Source of the DNA: Spinacia oleracea
Lineage: Eukaryota; Streptophyta; Magnoliopsida; Caryophyllales; Amaranthaceae
DNA length: 64,000 nucleotides
Direction of reading: 5' to 3'
Assembly: GCF_020520425.1 (NCBI RefSeq)
Contig: NC_079487.1
Coordinates: 107,046,141-107,110,140 of the forward strand
The notes under the pieces were generated by a model. The model saw nothing but the letters and a program-made list of their open reading frames with translations, was not told where the DNA came from and ran no database searches. Positions 1 to 12,158 of the stretch are shown here, one piece after another (positions within the stretch are counted from its first letter, which is position 1; every line of letters starts with the position of its first letter). The position numbers and the translations under genes are program-made.

Positions 1-179
1 CGGTTCGGGCGCAGCTAGGGAAGGCACGCAACAAAGAGTATGCATCTAAATTATGCTATATGATTATATGTAAATAATATGTATTCCTGGGTTAATGGTT
101 GTTTCCGCATGATTTATGTAATATCATATGTATCATAACCTAACATAATGCACCTTGGGTGAAGGACATATTTCCTTCA
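1..179 (-). repeat. Partial 3' LTR of the copia element
   Basis: The segment ends at 179 with the bases CATATTTCCTTCA, the reverse complement of an LTR start (TG...). The adjacent bases on the internal side form a purine-rich tract on the minus strand. The rest of the LTR lies outside the window. Confidence 0.7.
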
Positions 180-1004
180 GTCTCCCACTTGTCATTCAGA
201 CAAGTGTGCGTTTACATTTCTTTGTCACTTTGTGTTACTTGCTGAACATAAGGTAAGATCTAAGCCATCCTTGTTAGGTCCAGAAGTGTTTCTCGGATTA
301 CTGAGTTCAACTGTTAAACTTTTACAGAAGGTTAGGCCTTAACCATTCTAAGCATGGCCATGCATTTTCATAGCATCTAACTCTTCGAGAGGCCTTGTTA
401 CACAATAACTCCATATCCTATCAAAGATAGGAGGATAATCCAGTCTTGCAATCTATGAACACTCACTTTGATTCATAGTACTCCCAATAACTTTTTTTAT
501 AGTCTACTTTTACGGTGCGACGTTTAGCGAGCATCAAAGGGAACTAATCTTCAAACGAGCAATCATAATTACTCATGTTTTGAGGAACGGTTCTAATCAC
601 CATTAATGAGAACTACTTATGACATGACTTTAATCTCTTAAAGTGTTCTCATGGTTAATCCGATATAAGATCCAATAAGTATCTATGCACAAGATTTCTG
701 ACATCCAGTCCATCTAGTCCAAGAAACCTAACTATAAATCTACTTGCAATCTAATCTTCATTAGTCATTGGTCGTTCAACCTTTCAATGACCTGGATTAG
801 GGATCCTTTGTGACTTCAATATTCAAGTTCACTTATGGGTGTTTCTTTGTCGAAGAATCCATCTTGACATCCCATTTGAATGTTTTTGAATCACTTGGAC
901 TTTTCATTTAATACTAAACCAAAATTAAATGAATATGAAATAATGAATTTCATAAATATGAAATGGTTAAACCAATTATTTTAAACACATATCTAACAGA
1001 TGTT
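180..1004 (-). other. Non-coding 3' region of the copia element
   Basis: About 0.8 kb lies between the end of RNase H and the LTR. I see no coding potential beyond short chance frames. A long 3' untranslated stretch before the polypurine tract is common in this copia type. Confidence 0.55.
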
Positions 1005-2417
1005 CTAAAACAAAACTTAGAAAATCAAATCCATTCTCCAACATGCTTGATTCCCATGGTTGCTACATGTATGTTGTGCTTCACTTGTGGCAACAGTTTA
1101 GTCAATGGATCTGCGACGTTGTCGTCGGTTCCAACCTTGCAAATCTCGATTTCTTTCCTTTCAACGATTTCTCGAAGTATGTGAAATCACCGCAGTACGT
1201 TCTTGGACTTCTGGTGGCTCCTAGGCTCCGTTTCCTGGGCAATGGCTCCACTATTGTCGCAATACAAATCCATTGGACCTTTAATGGAGGGGACAACCCC
1301 AAGTTCTTCGACGAACTTCCGAATCCAAACAACTTCCTTTGCTACTTCTGAGGCAACAATGTACTCGGCTTCTGTTGTAGAATTCGCAATAGTGCTTTTC
1401 TTAGCACTTTTCCAGCTTACTGCTCCGCCATTGAGGCAGAATACAAAAGCAGACTATGATTTGAAATCATCTCTGTCGGTTTGAAAGCTTGCGTCCGTAT
1501 AGCCTTTAACAATCAAATCATCTGTACCACCATAGACCAGAAACTGATCCTTTGTCCTTTTCAGGTACTTTAGGATATTCTTGGCAGCAGTCCAATGCGC
1601 CTCACCTAGGTCTGACTGGTACCTGCTCGTTGCACTGAGTGCAAACGAAACATCCGACCTTGTACAAATCGTAGAATACATGATGGATCCAACAACCGAA
1701 GCGTACGGAATTCCACTCATCTTTCTACGCTCATCAGATGTCTTGGGATACTGAGTCTTACTTAGATATATGCCATGTGACATGGGTAGATGGCCTCTCT
1801 TGGCATCCATCATACTGAACCTAGCTAGCACTTTGTCAATGTAAGTTCTCTGGCTTAGTCCAATCATCCTCTTAGATTTATCCCTGTAGATCTTGATGCC
1901 CAATATGTAATGTGCCTCTCCTAAGTCTTTCATTAAGAAACACTTTCCAAGCCAAGTCTTTACAGACTCCAGCATAGGAATGTCGTTTCCAATAAGCAGT
2001 ATGTCGTCTACATACAAGACTAGGAATGCAATTTTACTCCCACTGACTTTCTTGTATACACAAGATTCGTCCTGATTCTTGATGAAGAAAAATTCATTGA
2101 TTGCTTCATCAAATTGTATATTCCAACTCCTTGATGCCTGCTTCAATCCATAGATGGATTTCTCAAGATTGCATACCTTTCCTTGATTCTTTTGATCGAC
2201 AAAACCCTCCGGCTGTGTCATGAACATAGTCTCTTCAAGAACACCATTCAAGAAGGCAGTTTTGACATCCATTTGCCATATTTCATAGTCATGAAACGCG
2301 ACAATTCCAAGGATTATCCGAATAGACTTAGGCATAGCGACTAGAGAAAAGGTCTCATCGTTGTCAACACCGTGAACTTGCATGTAACCTTTTTCTACCA
2401 ATCTATCATTGTATATG
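1005..2417 (-). pseudogene. Copia reverse transcriptase and RNase H (main part)
   Basis: The minus-strand frame 1454-2417 encodes the copia reverse transcriptase core. Visible motifs are the MDVKTAFLNG segment, the YGLKQASRSWN segment, the catalytic YVDD box near 2000-2015, and the ILKYLKRTKD and KGYTDASF segments that lead into RNase H. RNase H continues in a shifted frame from about 1453 to 1010 (TTEAEY-like, YCDN-like and H-x-R-like segments), so at least one frameshift separates the two. The N-terminal part of the same domain lies at 3901-4080, on the other side of the solo LTR. Joining across the insertion restores a continuous reading frame, which confirms the order of events. Confidence 0.9.
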
Positions 2418-3895
2418 TGTAGACGCCTACTTTTGTCCCCATTCCCGAAAGGGAAGGTTCGATGATGAGAACATAAATCTCCACTTGGCAACGCATCTCC
2501 TATAAAATAACGAATCTCAATCACCCTTTCATTTTCAGCCAAAGCTACTATTTATAGAAACCTGCTAAGAATAGTAACTGCCGTAAAAGGTAGTTGTTAA
2601 AAGTGGCAAAATCATAAAAGATAGAAACCTGTCAGAATTAGGTGTTGCACTCCAACATAAATCCTAAAGAGATAGAATTTACAAAGGAATTCTATTCCTG
2701 GTATAATTCGAAAATAAGAGTTACGTATTAATTAAATTCCTAACGAACCTAGAGTTCGTAACGGGCCCAGACGCATTCCGTCATAAGTTAATACACACTA
2801 AAAGGCTCAGATAAATCTCACAAAAAGCTCCGTGTTCTAAAAGTCCAAATCTGACAAGAACTCGGCCCAGATCCCATTTTAAACGCCTGTATCTGGGCGC
2901 CAAAATCTTCGGCGCCCAGCCCTGGGCGCTGAAAGTGCCTGGGGCCGTTTTATCTCCGGATTCTTTTTGGATTCGTATCTTAAAATCTATCTTTCCACAC
3001 ACTCTTTTCCTATAAATACAGCCTAAAACCGACGTGAAAATAACACACAATTCCATAATCTGAGTATTGACTCTAGCCTTAAGCCTAAGCCTCACCCTGC
3101 GAAATTGATCCGGCGTTCTGTCGCAATCGACCCAAAAGTCGAACAGAACGCATCCTTCCCCTTGTAGCTTGATGAATTAAGCATAAATACTGGAACATTG
3201 CTTGGAAACCCGAGATTCGCTAAATAAAATGAGAAATAGCAAAGCCAAGTGGTTAGTTTTCTGAGAACCACAACGCACCTCTCAAGGGTGCGTTGTAATG
3301 TGTTCCTCATATGATTTAATCGCTTTCATCACCCTTTTATAAATTTTCAAACTATTAATTTGATTGATCTATCACGCCTAATAAGATAATACCCTGGACA
3401 ATTGAATTATCATGCTAGGTACCTTAAATCAATCTAAATAAGATAATCACGATCGATTTAGTATTATGTGTTGCATATTGCTAAAATCAATTCAGAATAG
3501 TTTAATAGTTTAACACATGTCCCTTCAATTATTTATGCTGAGCTAGTAAGGATAACCTGCCTCTGGAGTATTATCGATGAGCACTCCTCTCGGTAGTTAC
3601 AGTCCCCCGAACTCTCAATCTCTGCCCTGCGGGTGTACGTTGAGCGATCCCCACACCAGGGATCACAAGGGAACCTATGGCCGCCGTGGTCGAACATAAT
3701 GGCACTCCCTTTATGTCATGATAACCGGGTTTTGTCAGTTTTTCTCATTGTCGTTAAAAACTGAATGGCGACTCCTTTATTACTAGTCGATTGGGTGTAA
3801 ACTCACAGGAAATCCAATTGCACTTGATCTGACAACGTCACGCCCACGAGGGACGAGGTTACGCATTAGCCTCGTGCTTTTTCGACCCCCTCACA
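2418..3895 (+). mobile_element. Solo LTR (1478 bp) inserted in the copia reverse transcriptase
   Basis: The inserted block starts TGTAGACGCC and ends CCCCTCACA. It has the TG...CA ends of an LTR and is flanked by the direct repeat ATATG at 2413-2417 and 3896-3900. Removing the block and one ATATG restores the copia reading frame. A TATAAATA box at 3011-3018 suggests transcription on the plus strand. No gag or pol is present, so this is a solo LTR left by LTR-LTR recombination. The parent family is not named here. Length and style suggest a Ty3/gypsy element, but this was not verified. Confidence 0.88.
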
Positions 3896-3900
3896 ATATG

Positions 3901-4583
3901 TATACAATTCCATCCTTTTCTTTCTTCAATTTGAAGATCCATTTGCTTCCGATAGGTGTAAACCCATCAGGCAAATCAACCAAATCCCAGACTTGATTTT
4001 CAGACATGGAGTCTATTTCAAATTTCATGGCCTCTAACCATTTTAAGGAGTTTGGGCTCGTCATAGCTTGCTTTTAGGTCATAGGTTCATCACTATCTAA
4101 TATGAGAACTTCTAAGTTTTCAGTCAAGAGGACACCTGTCCATCTATCCGGTTGAACCTTAGTTCTATGTGACCTACGAGGGGCAACAACGTCTTGAGGA
4201 ACTACTCCCACTGGCTCTTCTGAAGGCCTTGAAGGTTCTTCACCTTGAACTGCTTCTAAAGAGTTCTTGGTTCGTTGTTCGTCTCGAATCTCTTCGAGGT
4301 CTATTATTCCCCCACTTGTCATTTTGGAAATGTGATTTCTTTCCAAAAAGACACCATCACGAGCAAAGAATACCTTGTTCTCTGACTTGTTGTAGAATTA
4401 ATACCCCTTAGTTTATTTTGGATACCCAACGAAGAAACATTTGTCAGATTTTGGTTCAAGCTTGTCCGAAATTAATCGCTTGACATATGCTTCGCAACCC
4501 AAAATCTTTAGAAAAGACAACTTTAGAAGTTTCCCAGTCCACAATTCGTATGGAGTCTTTTCAACAGCTTTTGACGGAGCACG
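3901..4583 (-). pseudogene. Copia integrase C-terminus and start of reverse transcriptase
   Basis: The minus strand reads through the integrase tail (KTPYELW, LGCEAYVKRL and FFVGYP motifs near 4440-4570), then an acidic/proline linker, and then the beginning of the reverse transcriptase (GSKWIFKLK near 3910-3950). A stop near 4398-4400 and a frame change before 4070 show decay. The upstream integrase is separated from it by two MITEs. Confidence 0.85.
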
Positions 4584-4591
4584 ATTCAGTG

Positions 4592-5170
4592 TAGGAATGG
4601 AAATGGATCGGACTCGGTTCGGATGTAGTAAACTCCATATCGGATCCGTTTAAAATTCAGACTCCAAAATTGCATCCATATCCAAATCCATTTACAATTC
4701 GGACTCTAAAATTGCATCCATATCCATATCCATTTAAATTTCAGACTCCAAAATTGCTTCCATATCCATATCTAAATCCGAACTTGTATTTTTTTAATTT
4801 TAAACTAATTTTGAAATCCTATTTCTCATTTACCAAAATCTAATGAGTTTCTATTAAATTAATAAATTACAAATATATGCGCTTTAATAAAATATGTTAG
4901 ACTAAATAGAGAACTTCCTTTTTAAAAAAAAGTTATGTACGAAAAATAATACACTTTAAACTAATTTCAGGTCGGATTTGCACTCGGATTCGGATTCGAG
5001 TCGGATTCGGGTCGGAGTCTCTGCAGACTCCATATCCGATCCATATCCATTCGGATTCGGATGTTTTTAATCGGATTTGGATTCAGACTTTTTTTCTCGA
5101 ATTCGGATCGGATTTTTTCCTTCGGATCGGGTCGGACTCGGTTCGGATTCGGATGTGATTGCCATCCTTA
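4592..5170. mobile_element. hAT-type MITE 1 (579 bp)
   Basis: The ends are TAGGAATGG and CCATCCTTA (imperfect inverted repeats). The element is flanked by a perfect 8-bp direct repeat, ATTCAGTG, at 4584-4591 and 5171-5178. Eight-base target duplications are typical of hAT elements. The interior is AT-rich, with subterminal runs of related CGGATTCGGAT-like words in both orientations. No transposase frame exists, so it is non-autonomous. Confidence 0.9.
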
Positions 5171-5189
5171 ATTCAGTGTGAGTACTGCT

Positions 5190-5879
5190 TAGGGATGGCA
5201 ATGGGTCGGATCTGGACCGGGTCCGACAAGATCCAGACCCAGACCCGCTTTTTAAGAGGTGGATCCAGATCCGACCCAGATCCGTTGGGTCCAAAAAAAT
5301 CAGATCCAGACCCAGATCCACTGGGTCTAATAGGTCTAGGGTCGGATCTGGATCCTAAATGGGTCTAAGCGTATTTCTTTTCAAAAAAAATTTTGTCCCT
5401 CATTTTTCTTATATTACGTAATTTTTTCTCCCATTTTTTGTATGTAAACGTAACGTTGCTTTAATAAAACCACTAAATATGAAATATTCGTTAATTTTGT
5501 TTATGTAAAAAAATCATATTAGCCCTGTAATACAATAAGTATTTAAAGTTTCTAATATTATTATGTATATATATGTCACGTCAAACAATTTTTAAATAGT
5601 TTAGTATCATAAGAACTTAATAAAGTTTAGCACGTAAAGATTGAATTATATTTAAATTTTAATATTTTTTTTTAAAAAATTATATATATGGGTCTGTGGG
5701 TCGGATCTGGACCGGATCTGGATCTTTAATTCTTGGACCCGGACCCAGACCCGCCCCATTGAACAAAGACCCAGATCCGCCCCAGATCCACAGGGTCTAA
5801 TTTTTTTGGACCCAGACCCTTAAAAATGGACCGGGTCCAACTGGATCTGGATCGGGTCTTGGACCCATTGCCATCCCTA
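5190..5879. mobile_element. hAT-type MITE 2 (690 bp)
   Basis: The terminal inverted repeat is TAGGGATGGCAATGGGTC, paired with its complement at the right end. It is flanked by the 8-bp repeat GTACTGCT at 5182-5189 and 5880-5887. The subterminal zones consist of repeated GGATCTGGACC-like words in both orientations, typical of hAT transposase-binding regions. It sits only 11 bp from the preceding MITE's target repeat within the same copia integrase codons. Confidence 0.92.
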
Positions 5880-7400
5880 GTACTGCTGTTTGCAACGCAT
5901 GTCCCCAAAATTGTAAAGGAAGTTCGGCTTGACCCATCATTGACCTGACCATATCGAGTAAGATCATGTTCCTCCGTTCCGACACTCCATTCCATTGAGG
6001 TGTCCCCGGAGCAGTCAATTAAGAAAGAATACCGCATTCTTTTAGATGGTCATCAGGGACGAAGCCAGGAACCCATCTTGACGGGGGCCGAACAATTTAG
6101 TTCATTTTTTGTAAATTGAAAATAACATATGGAGTATTATTTAAATAAAAAGTGATTTTAATATAGATAATTTTATAAATTCGCAAAAAAAAAGAGTTAC
6201 TTTTTTACAAGTATTCGTTGTGAAATGACGATGGAAAAATAATCTTTGAAAGAAAAGAAGAAAAAAAGGGGAGGAAATAAGTAAAGCTAAATGTAGGGAA
6301 AATATAAATTTTGAGAGAAAGAAGAGAGAAAAAAAAAAAAAAGCCAGAATGTATAACGAAGAAGATCGAACCTCTGACCTACTGCAAGTTTGCTCATACC
6401 TTCAACCACTACAACAAACCACATTTCATTGTCTACTCTTACTAGTAATACAAATATATAGAAATTCGCTGATTTGTGACAGGGGCCGGGGGCCCCTTGG
6501 GCCCCAATGTAGCTTCGTCCCTGATGGTCATCAAACTCGTGGCTAAGATATTCACCTCCCCGATCTGATCTTTGAGCTTTGATTTTCTTTCCATGTTTAT
6601 TCTCTACTTCATTTTGAAATTCTCGGACTTTGTCAAACGATTCAGACTTGTGTTTCATTAAGTAAATATAGCCATGTCTACTGAAATCGTCCGTAAACGT
6701 TATGAAATAGATGAATCACATCTAGCTTTCGTACTCATAGGCCCACATACGTCCGTATGTATTAGCTCTAGTAGTTCGCTTGCTCTTTCTCCCACCTTTG
6801 GAAAAGGTCGCTTTGTCATTTTGCCAAGTAAATAAGATTCGCAATGATCAATCTTCTCTAAGTTGAATGATTCTAGAATGCCCTTCTTTTGAAGTCTTTC
6901 CATGCGTTTTTTGTTTATATGGCCTAATTGACAATGCCACAGATATGTGAGATCAGAATCACCAGTTTTAGCCTTTTTGGTATTTGTGTTATAAATTTGT
7001 TTGCTTGTATCTAGCACATATAGACCATTTTCTTGTTGGGCTGAACCATAAAACATTCCATTATTCAAAGAAAAAGAACAACTATTGTCTTTAAATTGAA
7101 AACTAAAACCTTTAGAATCCAAACTTGAAACGGGAATGATGTTTTTGGTGATACTAGGAACATAGTAACAGTTTTCTAGTTCCAAAACAAAATTACTAGG
7201 CAAAGATATAAAATAAGATCCTACGGCTAATGCAACAATCCGTGCTCCATTCCCCACGCGTAGATCCATCTCGCCTTTATCAAGCTTTCTACTTCTCCTT
7301 AGTCCCTGCGAATTGTAATATAAGTGTGAGCCACAACCAGTATCTAATACCCAAGAAGTAGAATTTGCAAGATTACAATGTATAACATACATTCCTGAAG
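5880..7400 (-). pseudogene. Copia protease, pre-integrase and integrase core
   Basis: The minus strand at 6700-7392 encodes the protease region (WVLDTGCGSH, with the D-T-G active-site triad) and the GAG pre-integrase zinc-binding segment (WHCQLGHINKKRM near 6900-6950). It continues with LIHTDVCGPM near 6730-6760, the first integrase Asp. The second part lies at 6532-6660 (SDRGGEYLS). After the MITE at 6054-6523 it resumes at 5888-6045 (GTPQWNGVSERRN) with the WNGVxER integrase motif. One zinc-ligand position reads CESYLLGK instead of the expected C-x2-C, and a break lies near 6700. The fragments together form one integrase. Confidence 0.88.
6054..6523. mobile_element. hAT-type MITE 3 (470 bp)
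   Basis: The ends are CAGGGACGAAGC and GCTTCGTCCCTG. They are flanked by a perfect 8-bp direct repeat, ATGGTCAT, at 6046-6053 and 6524-6531. The insertion interrupts the integrase codons after SHEFDDH. The interior is AT-rich and has no transposase, so this is a third, different hAT MITE family in the same element. Confidence 0.92.
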
Positions 7401-7439
7401 GTGAAGCGACGTTTCCGTCTTTCTTTCCTTCCTTTATTT

Positions 7440-8325
7440 TAGGGCAATCTCATTTGTAATGAGCAATTTCATTATAATCAAAGCATTGCGATGTAGATGG
7501 AGAACGATCCTTCTTCATTTTCCTCTTGGAAGGCACCACTTGCCCTCCTGGAGTAGATGGAGATGCACCCTTGCTTTGGATCTTCCTCGGAACCTTTTTC
7601 TTGATTTTCTTACTCTTTACTTTTAGTGATGCTTGCTTATCATTTACAAAGTCCAATTCATATTGATTAAGCAAATAGATTAGCTCACTAACATTATTTT
7701 CCCTTTTCTTAGAGAAATATAGTAGTTTGAATTTCTTGTAACCAGGGTGGAGAGAATTCAATAGTATTCCCGCAGCTGCAGAAGCTGGGAATGGCTCACC
7801 AAGAAGCTCAAGGAGGTTGAGAAGCTCAACCATTTTATTTGTATGAGCCTTAAGTGGTGTACCATCTGTCATTTTAATATCAATGACCCTTTCCCTTGCT
7901 TTTTGCCTTTCGACGTCAAACCAACAACACAATGGAGCATTAAGCTTTAGATCCCCAAATGAATGTACCAAATCAAAGATCGACATTTTGGTCGACATGT
8001 TGACCACCATGTTGGAATCTACCACGGCATATATCCCTAAGATGCCTTAGAAGTGCCCATGACTCATAAGCAATGAACCTTGCACTCCAATCTTTGGGGA
8101 TTGAGCCAAGAATAAGATCCATCACTAGCAACATGTGGTTCCCCACACACAGTGCTTTTCAGGAGTCATATCCTTTGAGTAATAGCTGGGGATGGGATTG
8201 TCAACAACATATTCAATGTACGTTGTTCCACCTGAGGACTTGCCGAAGCTTCCTCTCCCATCCAAGAAAATTTTATAGGTTCAACTTTACATCCAGAATT
8301 TCTTATACTTTGAGTGTTGTTTTAG
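7440..8325 (-). pseudogene. Copia gag
   Basis: The minus strand from about 8320 encodes a gag start with the FLGWERKLRQVLR segment (copia gag N-terminus). A second frame at 7450-8025 has LxxLxxxGEPF and LLNSLHPGYKKF segments typical of copia gag, ending in a basic tail and a zinc knuckle. The knuckle is damaged: the second Cys is Tyr (CFDYNEIAHYK) and a TGA stop follows directly, before the D-C-P that should complete it. Frameshifts or stops also occur between 8025 and 8250. Confidence 0.8.
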
Positions 8326-11250
8326 ACATTCTACATTTAAAAAGAATTTGCAATAATTAACCATTCATAATCCTTTAATAACTTTGAAATAAAAGCAATC
8401 ATGCAATCATGCAATCATTAAAGCTATTAAACATTTCATTCATGAAAAATAAAACATGGTCCATAATGAATGAAACGATTCCAAGACCCTGAAAATCCTA
8501 AATTCTTAAGCATGTTTTGGCTTGTCTTAATTAAGTCTTTTAAGATTCTAGGTAAGCAAAAACCAATTGCTAGTAATCTCCAAATTACTCTTGGTTAATA
8601 AATTAATGCCATAATTTATCCCTTTGCCACAACATATGCCATTGTTGTTTGAGTTAAAACCACAATCAACGTGTTCCTTTGGGATACCTTACCATCTAAG
8701 TCTACTAAAATAGCACCTCGCTTTGGTGGAAACCTACTACCTTAGCGGCCCGTTTGATAGCCGGTATTAAATGGTGGGAATGGGAATAAATTTAAGTGTT
8801 ATTTGACAAGAAAAAAATATGATGATGTCCATGGTAATGAAATTTTGTCTCAACTTGGTGTTTTTCTTCATAAATTTGCATTCCCATCTAATACCACTCC
8901 TCAAATGGTAATGGATGGTAATGAAAATTTATAAAGAAAAAGAGATTATTTGGAGTGAACTAGCATTACCATGGGAATGCAAGTTGATTTTCTTTACAAA
9001 TTTACATACAAATTCATTCCCATGGACACCATTTATGGCCGGCTACCAAACGGGCCGTAGGTCCTTAGATTTTTGTAAGTGCTTGATTTGGAAGGCAATT
9101 AAAAACTCAATATTACTTTGGACCTAGTTGTTTCTATGTTGGTTTGATTATTTAGTGAACTAAATCTAATCGAAATACAAACAACATTCATGCATAATAT
9201 ACATTCATTCAATATATATATAAGTGCATAAATAACTTTGGTGAACTAGTATGGCCCAAAACTTGGTATTGAAGCATCCAATCTTTCTTTCACCTTGTTA
9301 GCTTGGCATCGTCTTGAACTTCATTCAAAAGCTAACTAAAAGTTCTAAATATCCTAGAAGAACTTGAAACAATAACTTAATTACATCAAAACTTCAATGG
9401 TACGCAGACCATATTTAAAACTTTACATTCAAAGATAAAATGGTACGTATACCGTATTTAACTATCCTAGATTGGCCATACTAGTCACTTCAATACCTGC
9501 AATACATAAAATAATTTCTATGCATTCATCCATTCATGTCCTAAAACGAATGGCCCAAATAAATATGAAAGTATTCACATGATTTATTTAAAAATCACGT
9601 TCACGTAAAAACGCGTCCTAAAATATTAATCAATTCCGAATTATTAATCCTTAGAATTACTCTAATTAAAATTTAATTTTATTAAAATAATGGTGCCCTA
9701 CAAAAAATAATTAGAATTAATTATTTTAATTAGTGTCATTAAATGGCTCCCACTTAAACCAATATTTTTATTTGGACAATTTAATTTTAAATATTTAAAC
9801 TCACGGCCCGGACAAAGCCAAATAAAATAAAATAATCAAAGTCCACCGTTAGCCTTTTTCGTGCAAAATTAAGCCCAAAGCCCAAATTTTGGGCCTTGAA
9901 ATAAAACGAAGCAAAATTGAACATTCGGATGCATCGTGGGCTAGACGAGTGCCCAACCCAACGACACGCAGTACCATCGTAGCATCGCACCCACACGAGG
10001 GCGCAAGCCCATCGCGCAGGCACGAAGCATCGCAGCAGCGCATAGGCGCGTCGCCCATGCCCGCTGCCTGCGGCTCTCATCGCTGCTCAACGCCTCGCCA
10101 TAGCGCTGCTGGCCTTGGCTTGTGGCGTGCCGCGAGCTGCCCAGCTCATCGTGCACCCACTGCCTTGCTGCTACAGGCAACGCACCGCACACAAGGCCAG
10201 CGCCCATGCTTCCTTGATGTGCGTTCTTCCCTTTCGTTTCGCACACGGGAAACAACCCTTGCTTCGTGCAAGTGGTTGCTGTCCGATCCCTTATTAAAAA
10301 AAAAATCAATTTTTAATATCCGAAAAGAAATTGCACCAAAAATTATTTTTCATAATATTAACGAAATTATTCGTTTTTAATTACGAAAAATCATAAAATG
10401 GGTGATTTAATAAAATTTCAAACAATTCAATTTATGAAATTTATAAATCTAGGCTAACTCATATTCAAATTTAAAGAACGATCAATATCAACAAAAATTT
10501 GAGTAAGTTTGATAATCCAATCCAAAACTTTAAATCGTTCTAAACATTTAAATTTCAGATTTTTATCAAATTTGGTTTGGGTGATCGATTAAAATTAACG
10601 AATCCAATCAAAAAATTTAATCCATGATTTTTAAAATTTGCCATTTAAATATGAATCATATTCCCCTTCCCACCTAAATAAATTTTCAGATCTAAATAAT
10701 TAACAAAATCAATTTACGATCTAAAATTCATTAAATTAGGGAAAAATAAAATTAGGGTTTATACTTAATATTTATGGACGAAAAAATTACCACAAGTACA
10801 AAATATACCCAAGAACAGTAGGGAAAAATTCCAATTAATTAAGAGTTGTTTAGGTCAAGTAATTAATTGAAAAGTTTCCAAATTTGTTAATTTAATTCAT
10901 TAATTAACAAAAACTCCCAAAATCTCAAACTTCGGGGCCTTTTTTTGCGATTCTGTTCTTCTGGGTTGATCTTAAAACACCGTTTTCAATCAGATTAAGG
11001 TCAGAAAAATCGAATTTCCGACATTTTACGAATTTAGAATACTTTCTACGATCTATCCAATAATCCAGAAAAGTTCGAAAAATTCACGAAAAAATTCAGA
11101 AAAATTCGACAATAATCACAAACATAATAACATTCCAATAAGTACTTTAAATGAATGTTTCTCATGATCCAACATAGCTGAATAATCCCCAAAGTCAGGA
11201 GTCATGTATAAAGTACAAATAAAGCAGACTTACGTTTGTAGCGTGTTTTC
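8326..11250 (-). other. Copia 5' leader and inner LTR region, boundary not resolved
   Basis: About 2.9 kb lies between gag and the outer LTR part. It is AT-rich except for a GC-rich block at 9930-10260. I could not find a convincing tRNA-complementary primer-binding site, so the inner LTR border is not placed. The block holds one MITE (8746-9057) and no supported gene. Long frames inside the GC-rich block have no recognisable protein motifs. Confidence 0.45.
8746..9057. mobile_element. Small inverted-repeat MITE (312 bp)
   Basis: The ends are CGGCCCGTTTGATAGCCGG and, at the right, the near-complement CCGGCTACCAAACGGGCCG. They are flanked by the 3-bp direct repeat TAG at 8743-8745 and 9058-9060. 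The TIR resembles Tourist/PIF-Harbinger MITEs, whose usual target duplication is TWA, so the superfamily is not certain. A 3-bp duplication would also suit CACTA-type elements. Confidence 0.75.
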
Positions 11251-12158
11251 CCTAGATTCAACGTATCACGAACACGAACAAGAACTCTAGATTTCATTCC
11301 TCTACTTGGTTCACCAACACGTTCAGATCCGTCTTGAGATCGATGGCTTAGAAGTCACTCAAGACCTTTTGGGAAGAACAGTTGTAACAGAGGCACAAAG
11401 AGAGTTTAGGGTTTTCTCTTTTGTTTAGGTTAAAACTGATTAGGTTTGTAAGGAAAAACATGTGTGTTAGGTTATTAGAATAACCTATTAAGTAAGTGTG
11501 CCAACCGACCAAGACAAAGCTCAGCCGGCCAGCAACACTCACACACACACGGCCATGGCCCTGCACGACATTGGGGTTTGGGGCGCGCCCTTGCCTTGCT
11601 GCGTGCAGCGCCTGTGCTGCTGTGCTATGCGCGCACACAGGCAGTCGCGTGGCCACGGGCCAGCGCTGCTGTGTTGTTGCTGCCACGCATTCCCGCCCAT
11701 GGGCCTCGAGTGCTTCGCGCACTCGGCTCGTGGGCTGCACTCCGTGTTGCGTATAAATTATCGTCCGACAATTTATTTATCGTGTCGTACGATACGATCC
11801 AACGTCGTACGATACGATTATTCGTTTCATCTAGCTTATGAATATACGCAATACAATATATACGATTCCGATCCAACATCAAATATTATATTTATGTTTT
11901 TCCAAACTAATTCCCGAAAAGCTATTAAATGAATTTTCGGTTCATTTAATCCGGCGATCTGTTACATGCCAATGGTGTGACCTTATAGGTTCAGTCAATA
12001 GTAAGCTGTGAGCCTAATTATGATTAGAACTCACTAATCGGAAGCATTGCTCGAGCCAACTGTCCCGATCACTTGATCTCACTGAACCAATTGCTCGTAA
12101 TTAATCTGAACCTTGGTATTAGACTAATGGACCTTGGGTGAAGGACATATTTCCTTCA
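11251..12158 (-). repeat. Outer part of the copia 5' LTR
   Basis: On the minus strand this begins at 12158 with TGAAGGAAATATGTCC. It contains a GC-rich block at 11530-11750 and the AAAACCCTAAACTC-type leader sequence near 11410-11430 that often follows the transcription start. The 5 bp beyond the end (TAATC) belong to the interrupted LINE remnant. The inner LTR border was not located. Confidence 0.6.

Larger units (their letters stand above)
1..12158 (-). mobile_element. Decayed Ty1/copia LTR retrotransposon carrying nested insertions
   Basis: Read on the minus strand, this region gives gag, protease/pre-integrase, integrase, reverse transcriptase and RNase H in the copia order from about 8320 down to about 1010. 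The 3' side ends at 179/180 in an LTR that begins TGAAGGAAATATG on the minus strand, preceded by a purine-rich tract (AAGTGGGAGAC) that fits the polypurine tract. The 5' LTR outer end is at 12158, with the same terminal bases. The window cuts the 3' LTR, so the target duplication cannot be checked. Several stops, frameshifts and five inserted elements make it non-functional. The two LTR ends match only over roughly the outer 30 bp, so one end may come from a related element or a recombinant. Confidence 0.88.

Noticed and set aside
5067-5368. Open frames within the hAT MITEs
   Set aside because: They translate the subterminal GGATCCGG-type repeats and cross MITE borders.
9787-10380. Several overlapping open frames in a GC-rich block (also 11348-11932)
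   Set aside because: They occur in four or more frames on both strands of LTR/leader DNA. They reflect low stop density and have no motifs.
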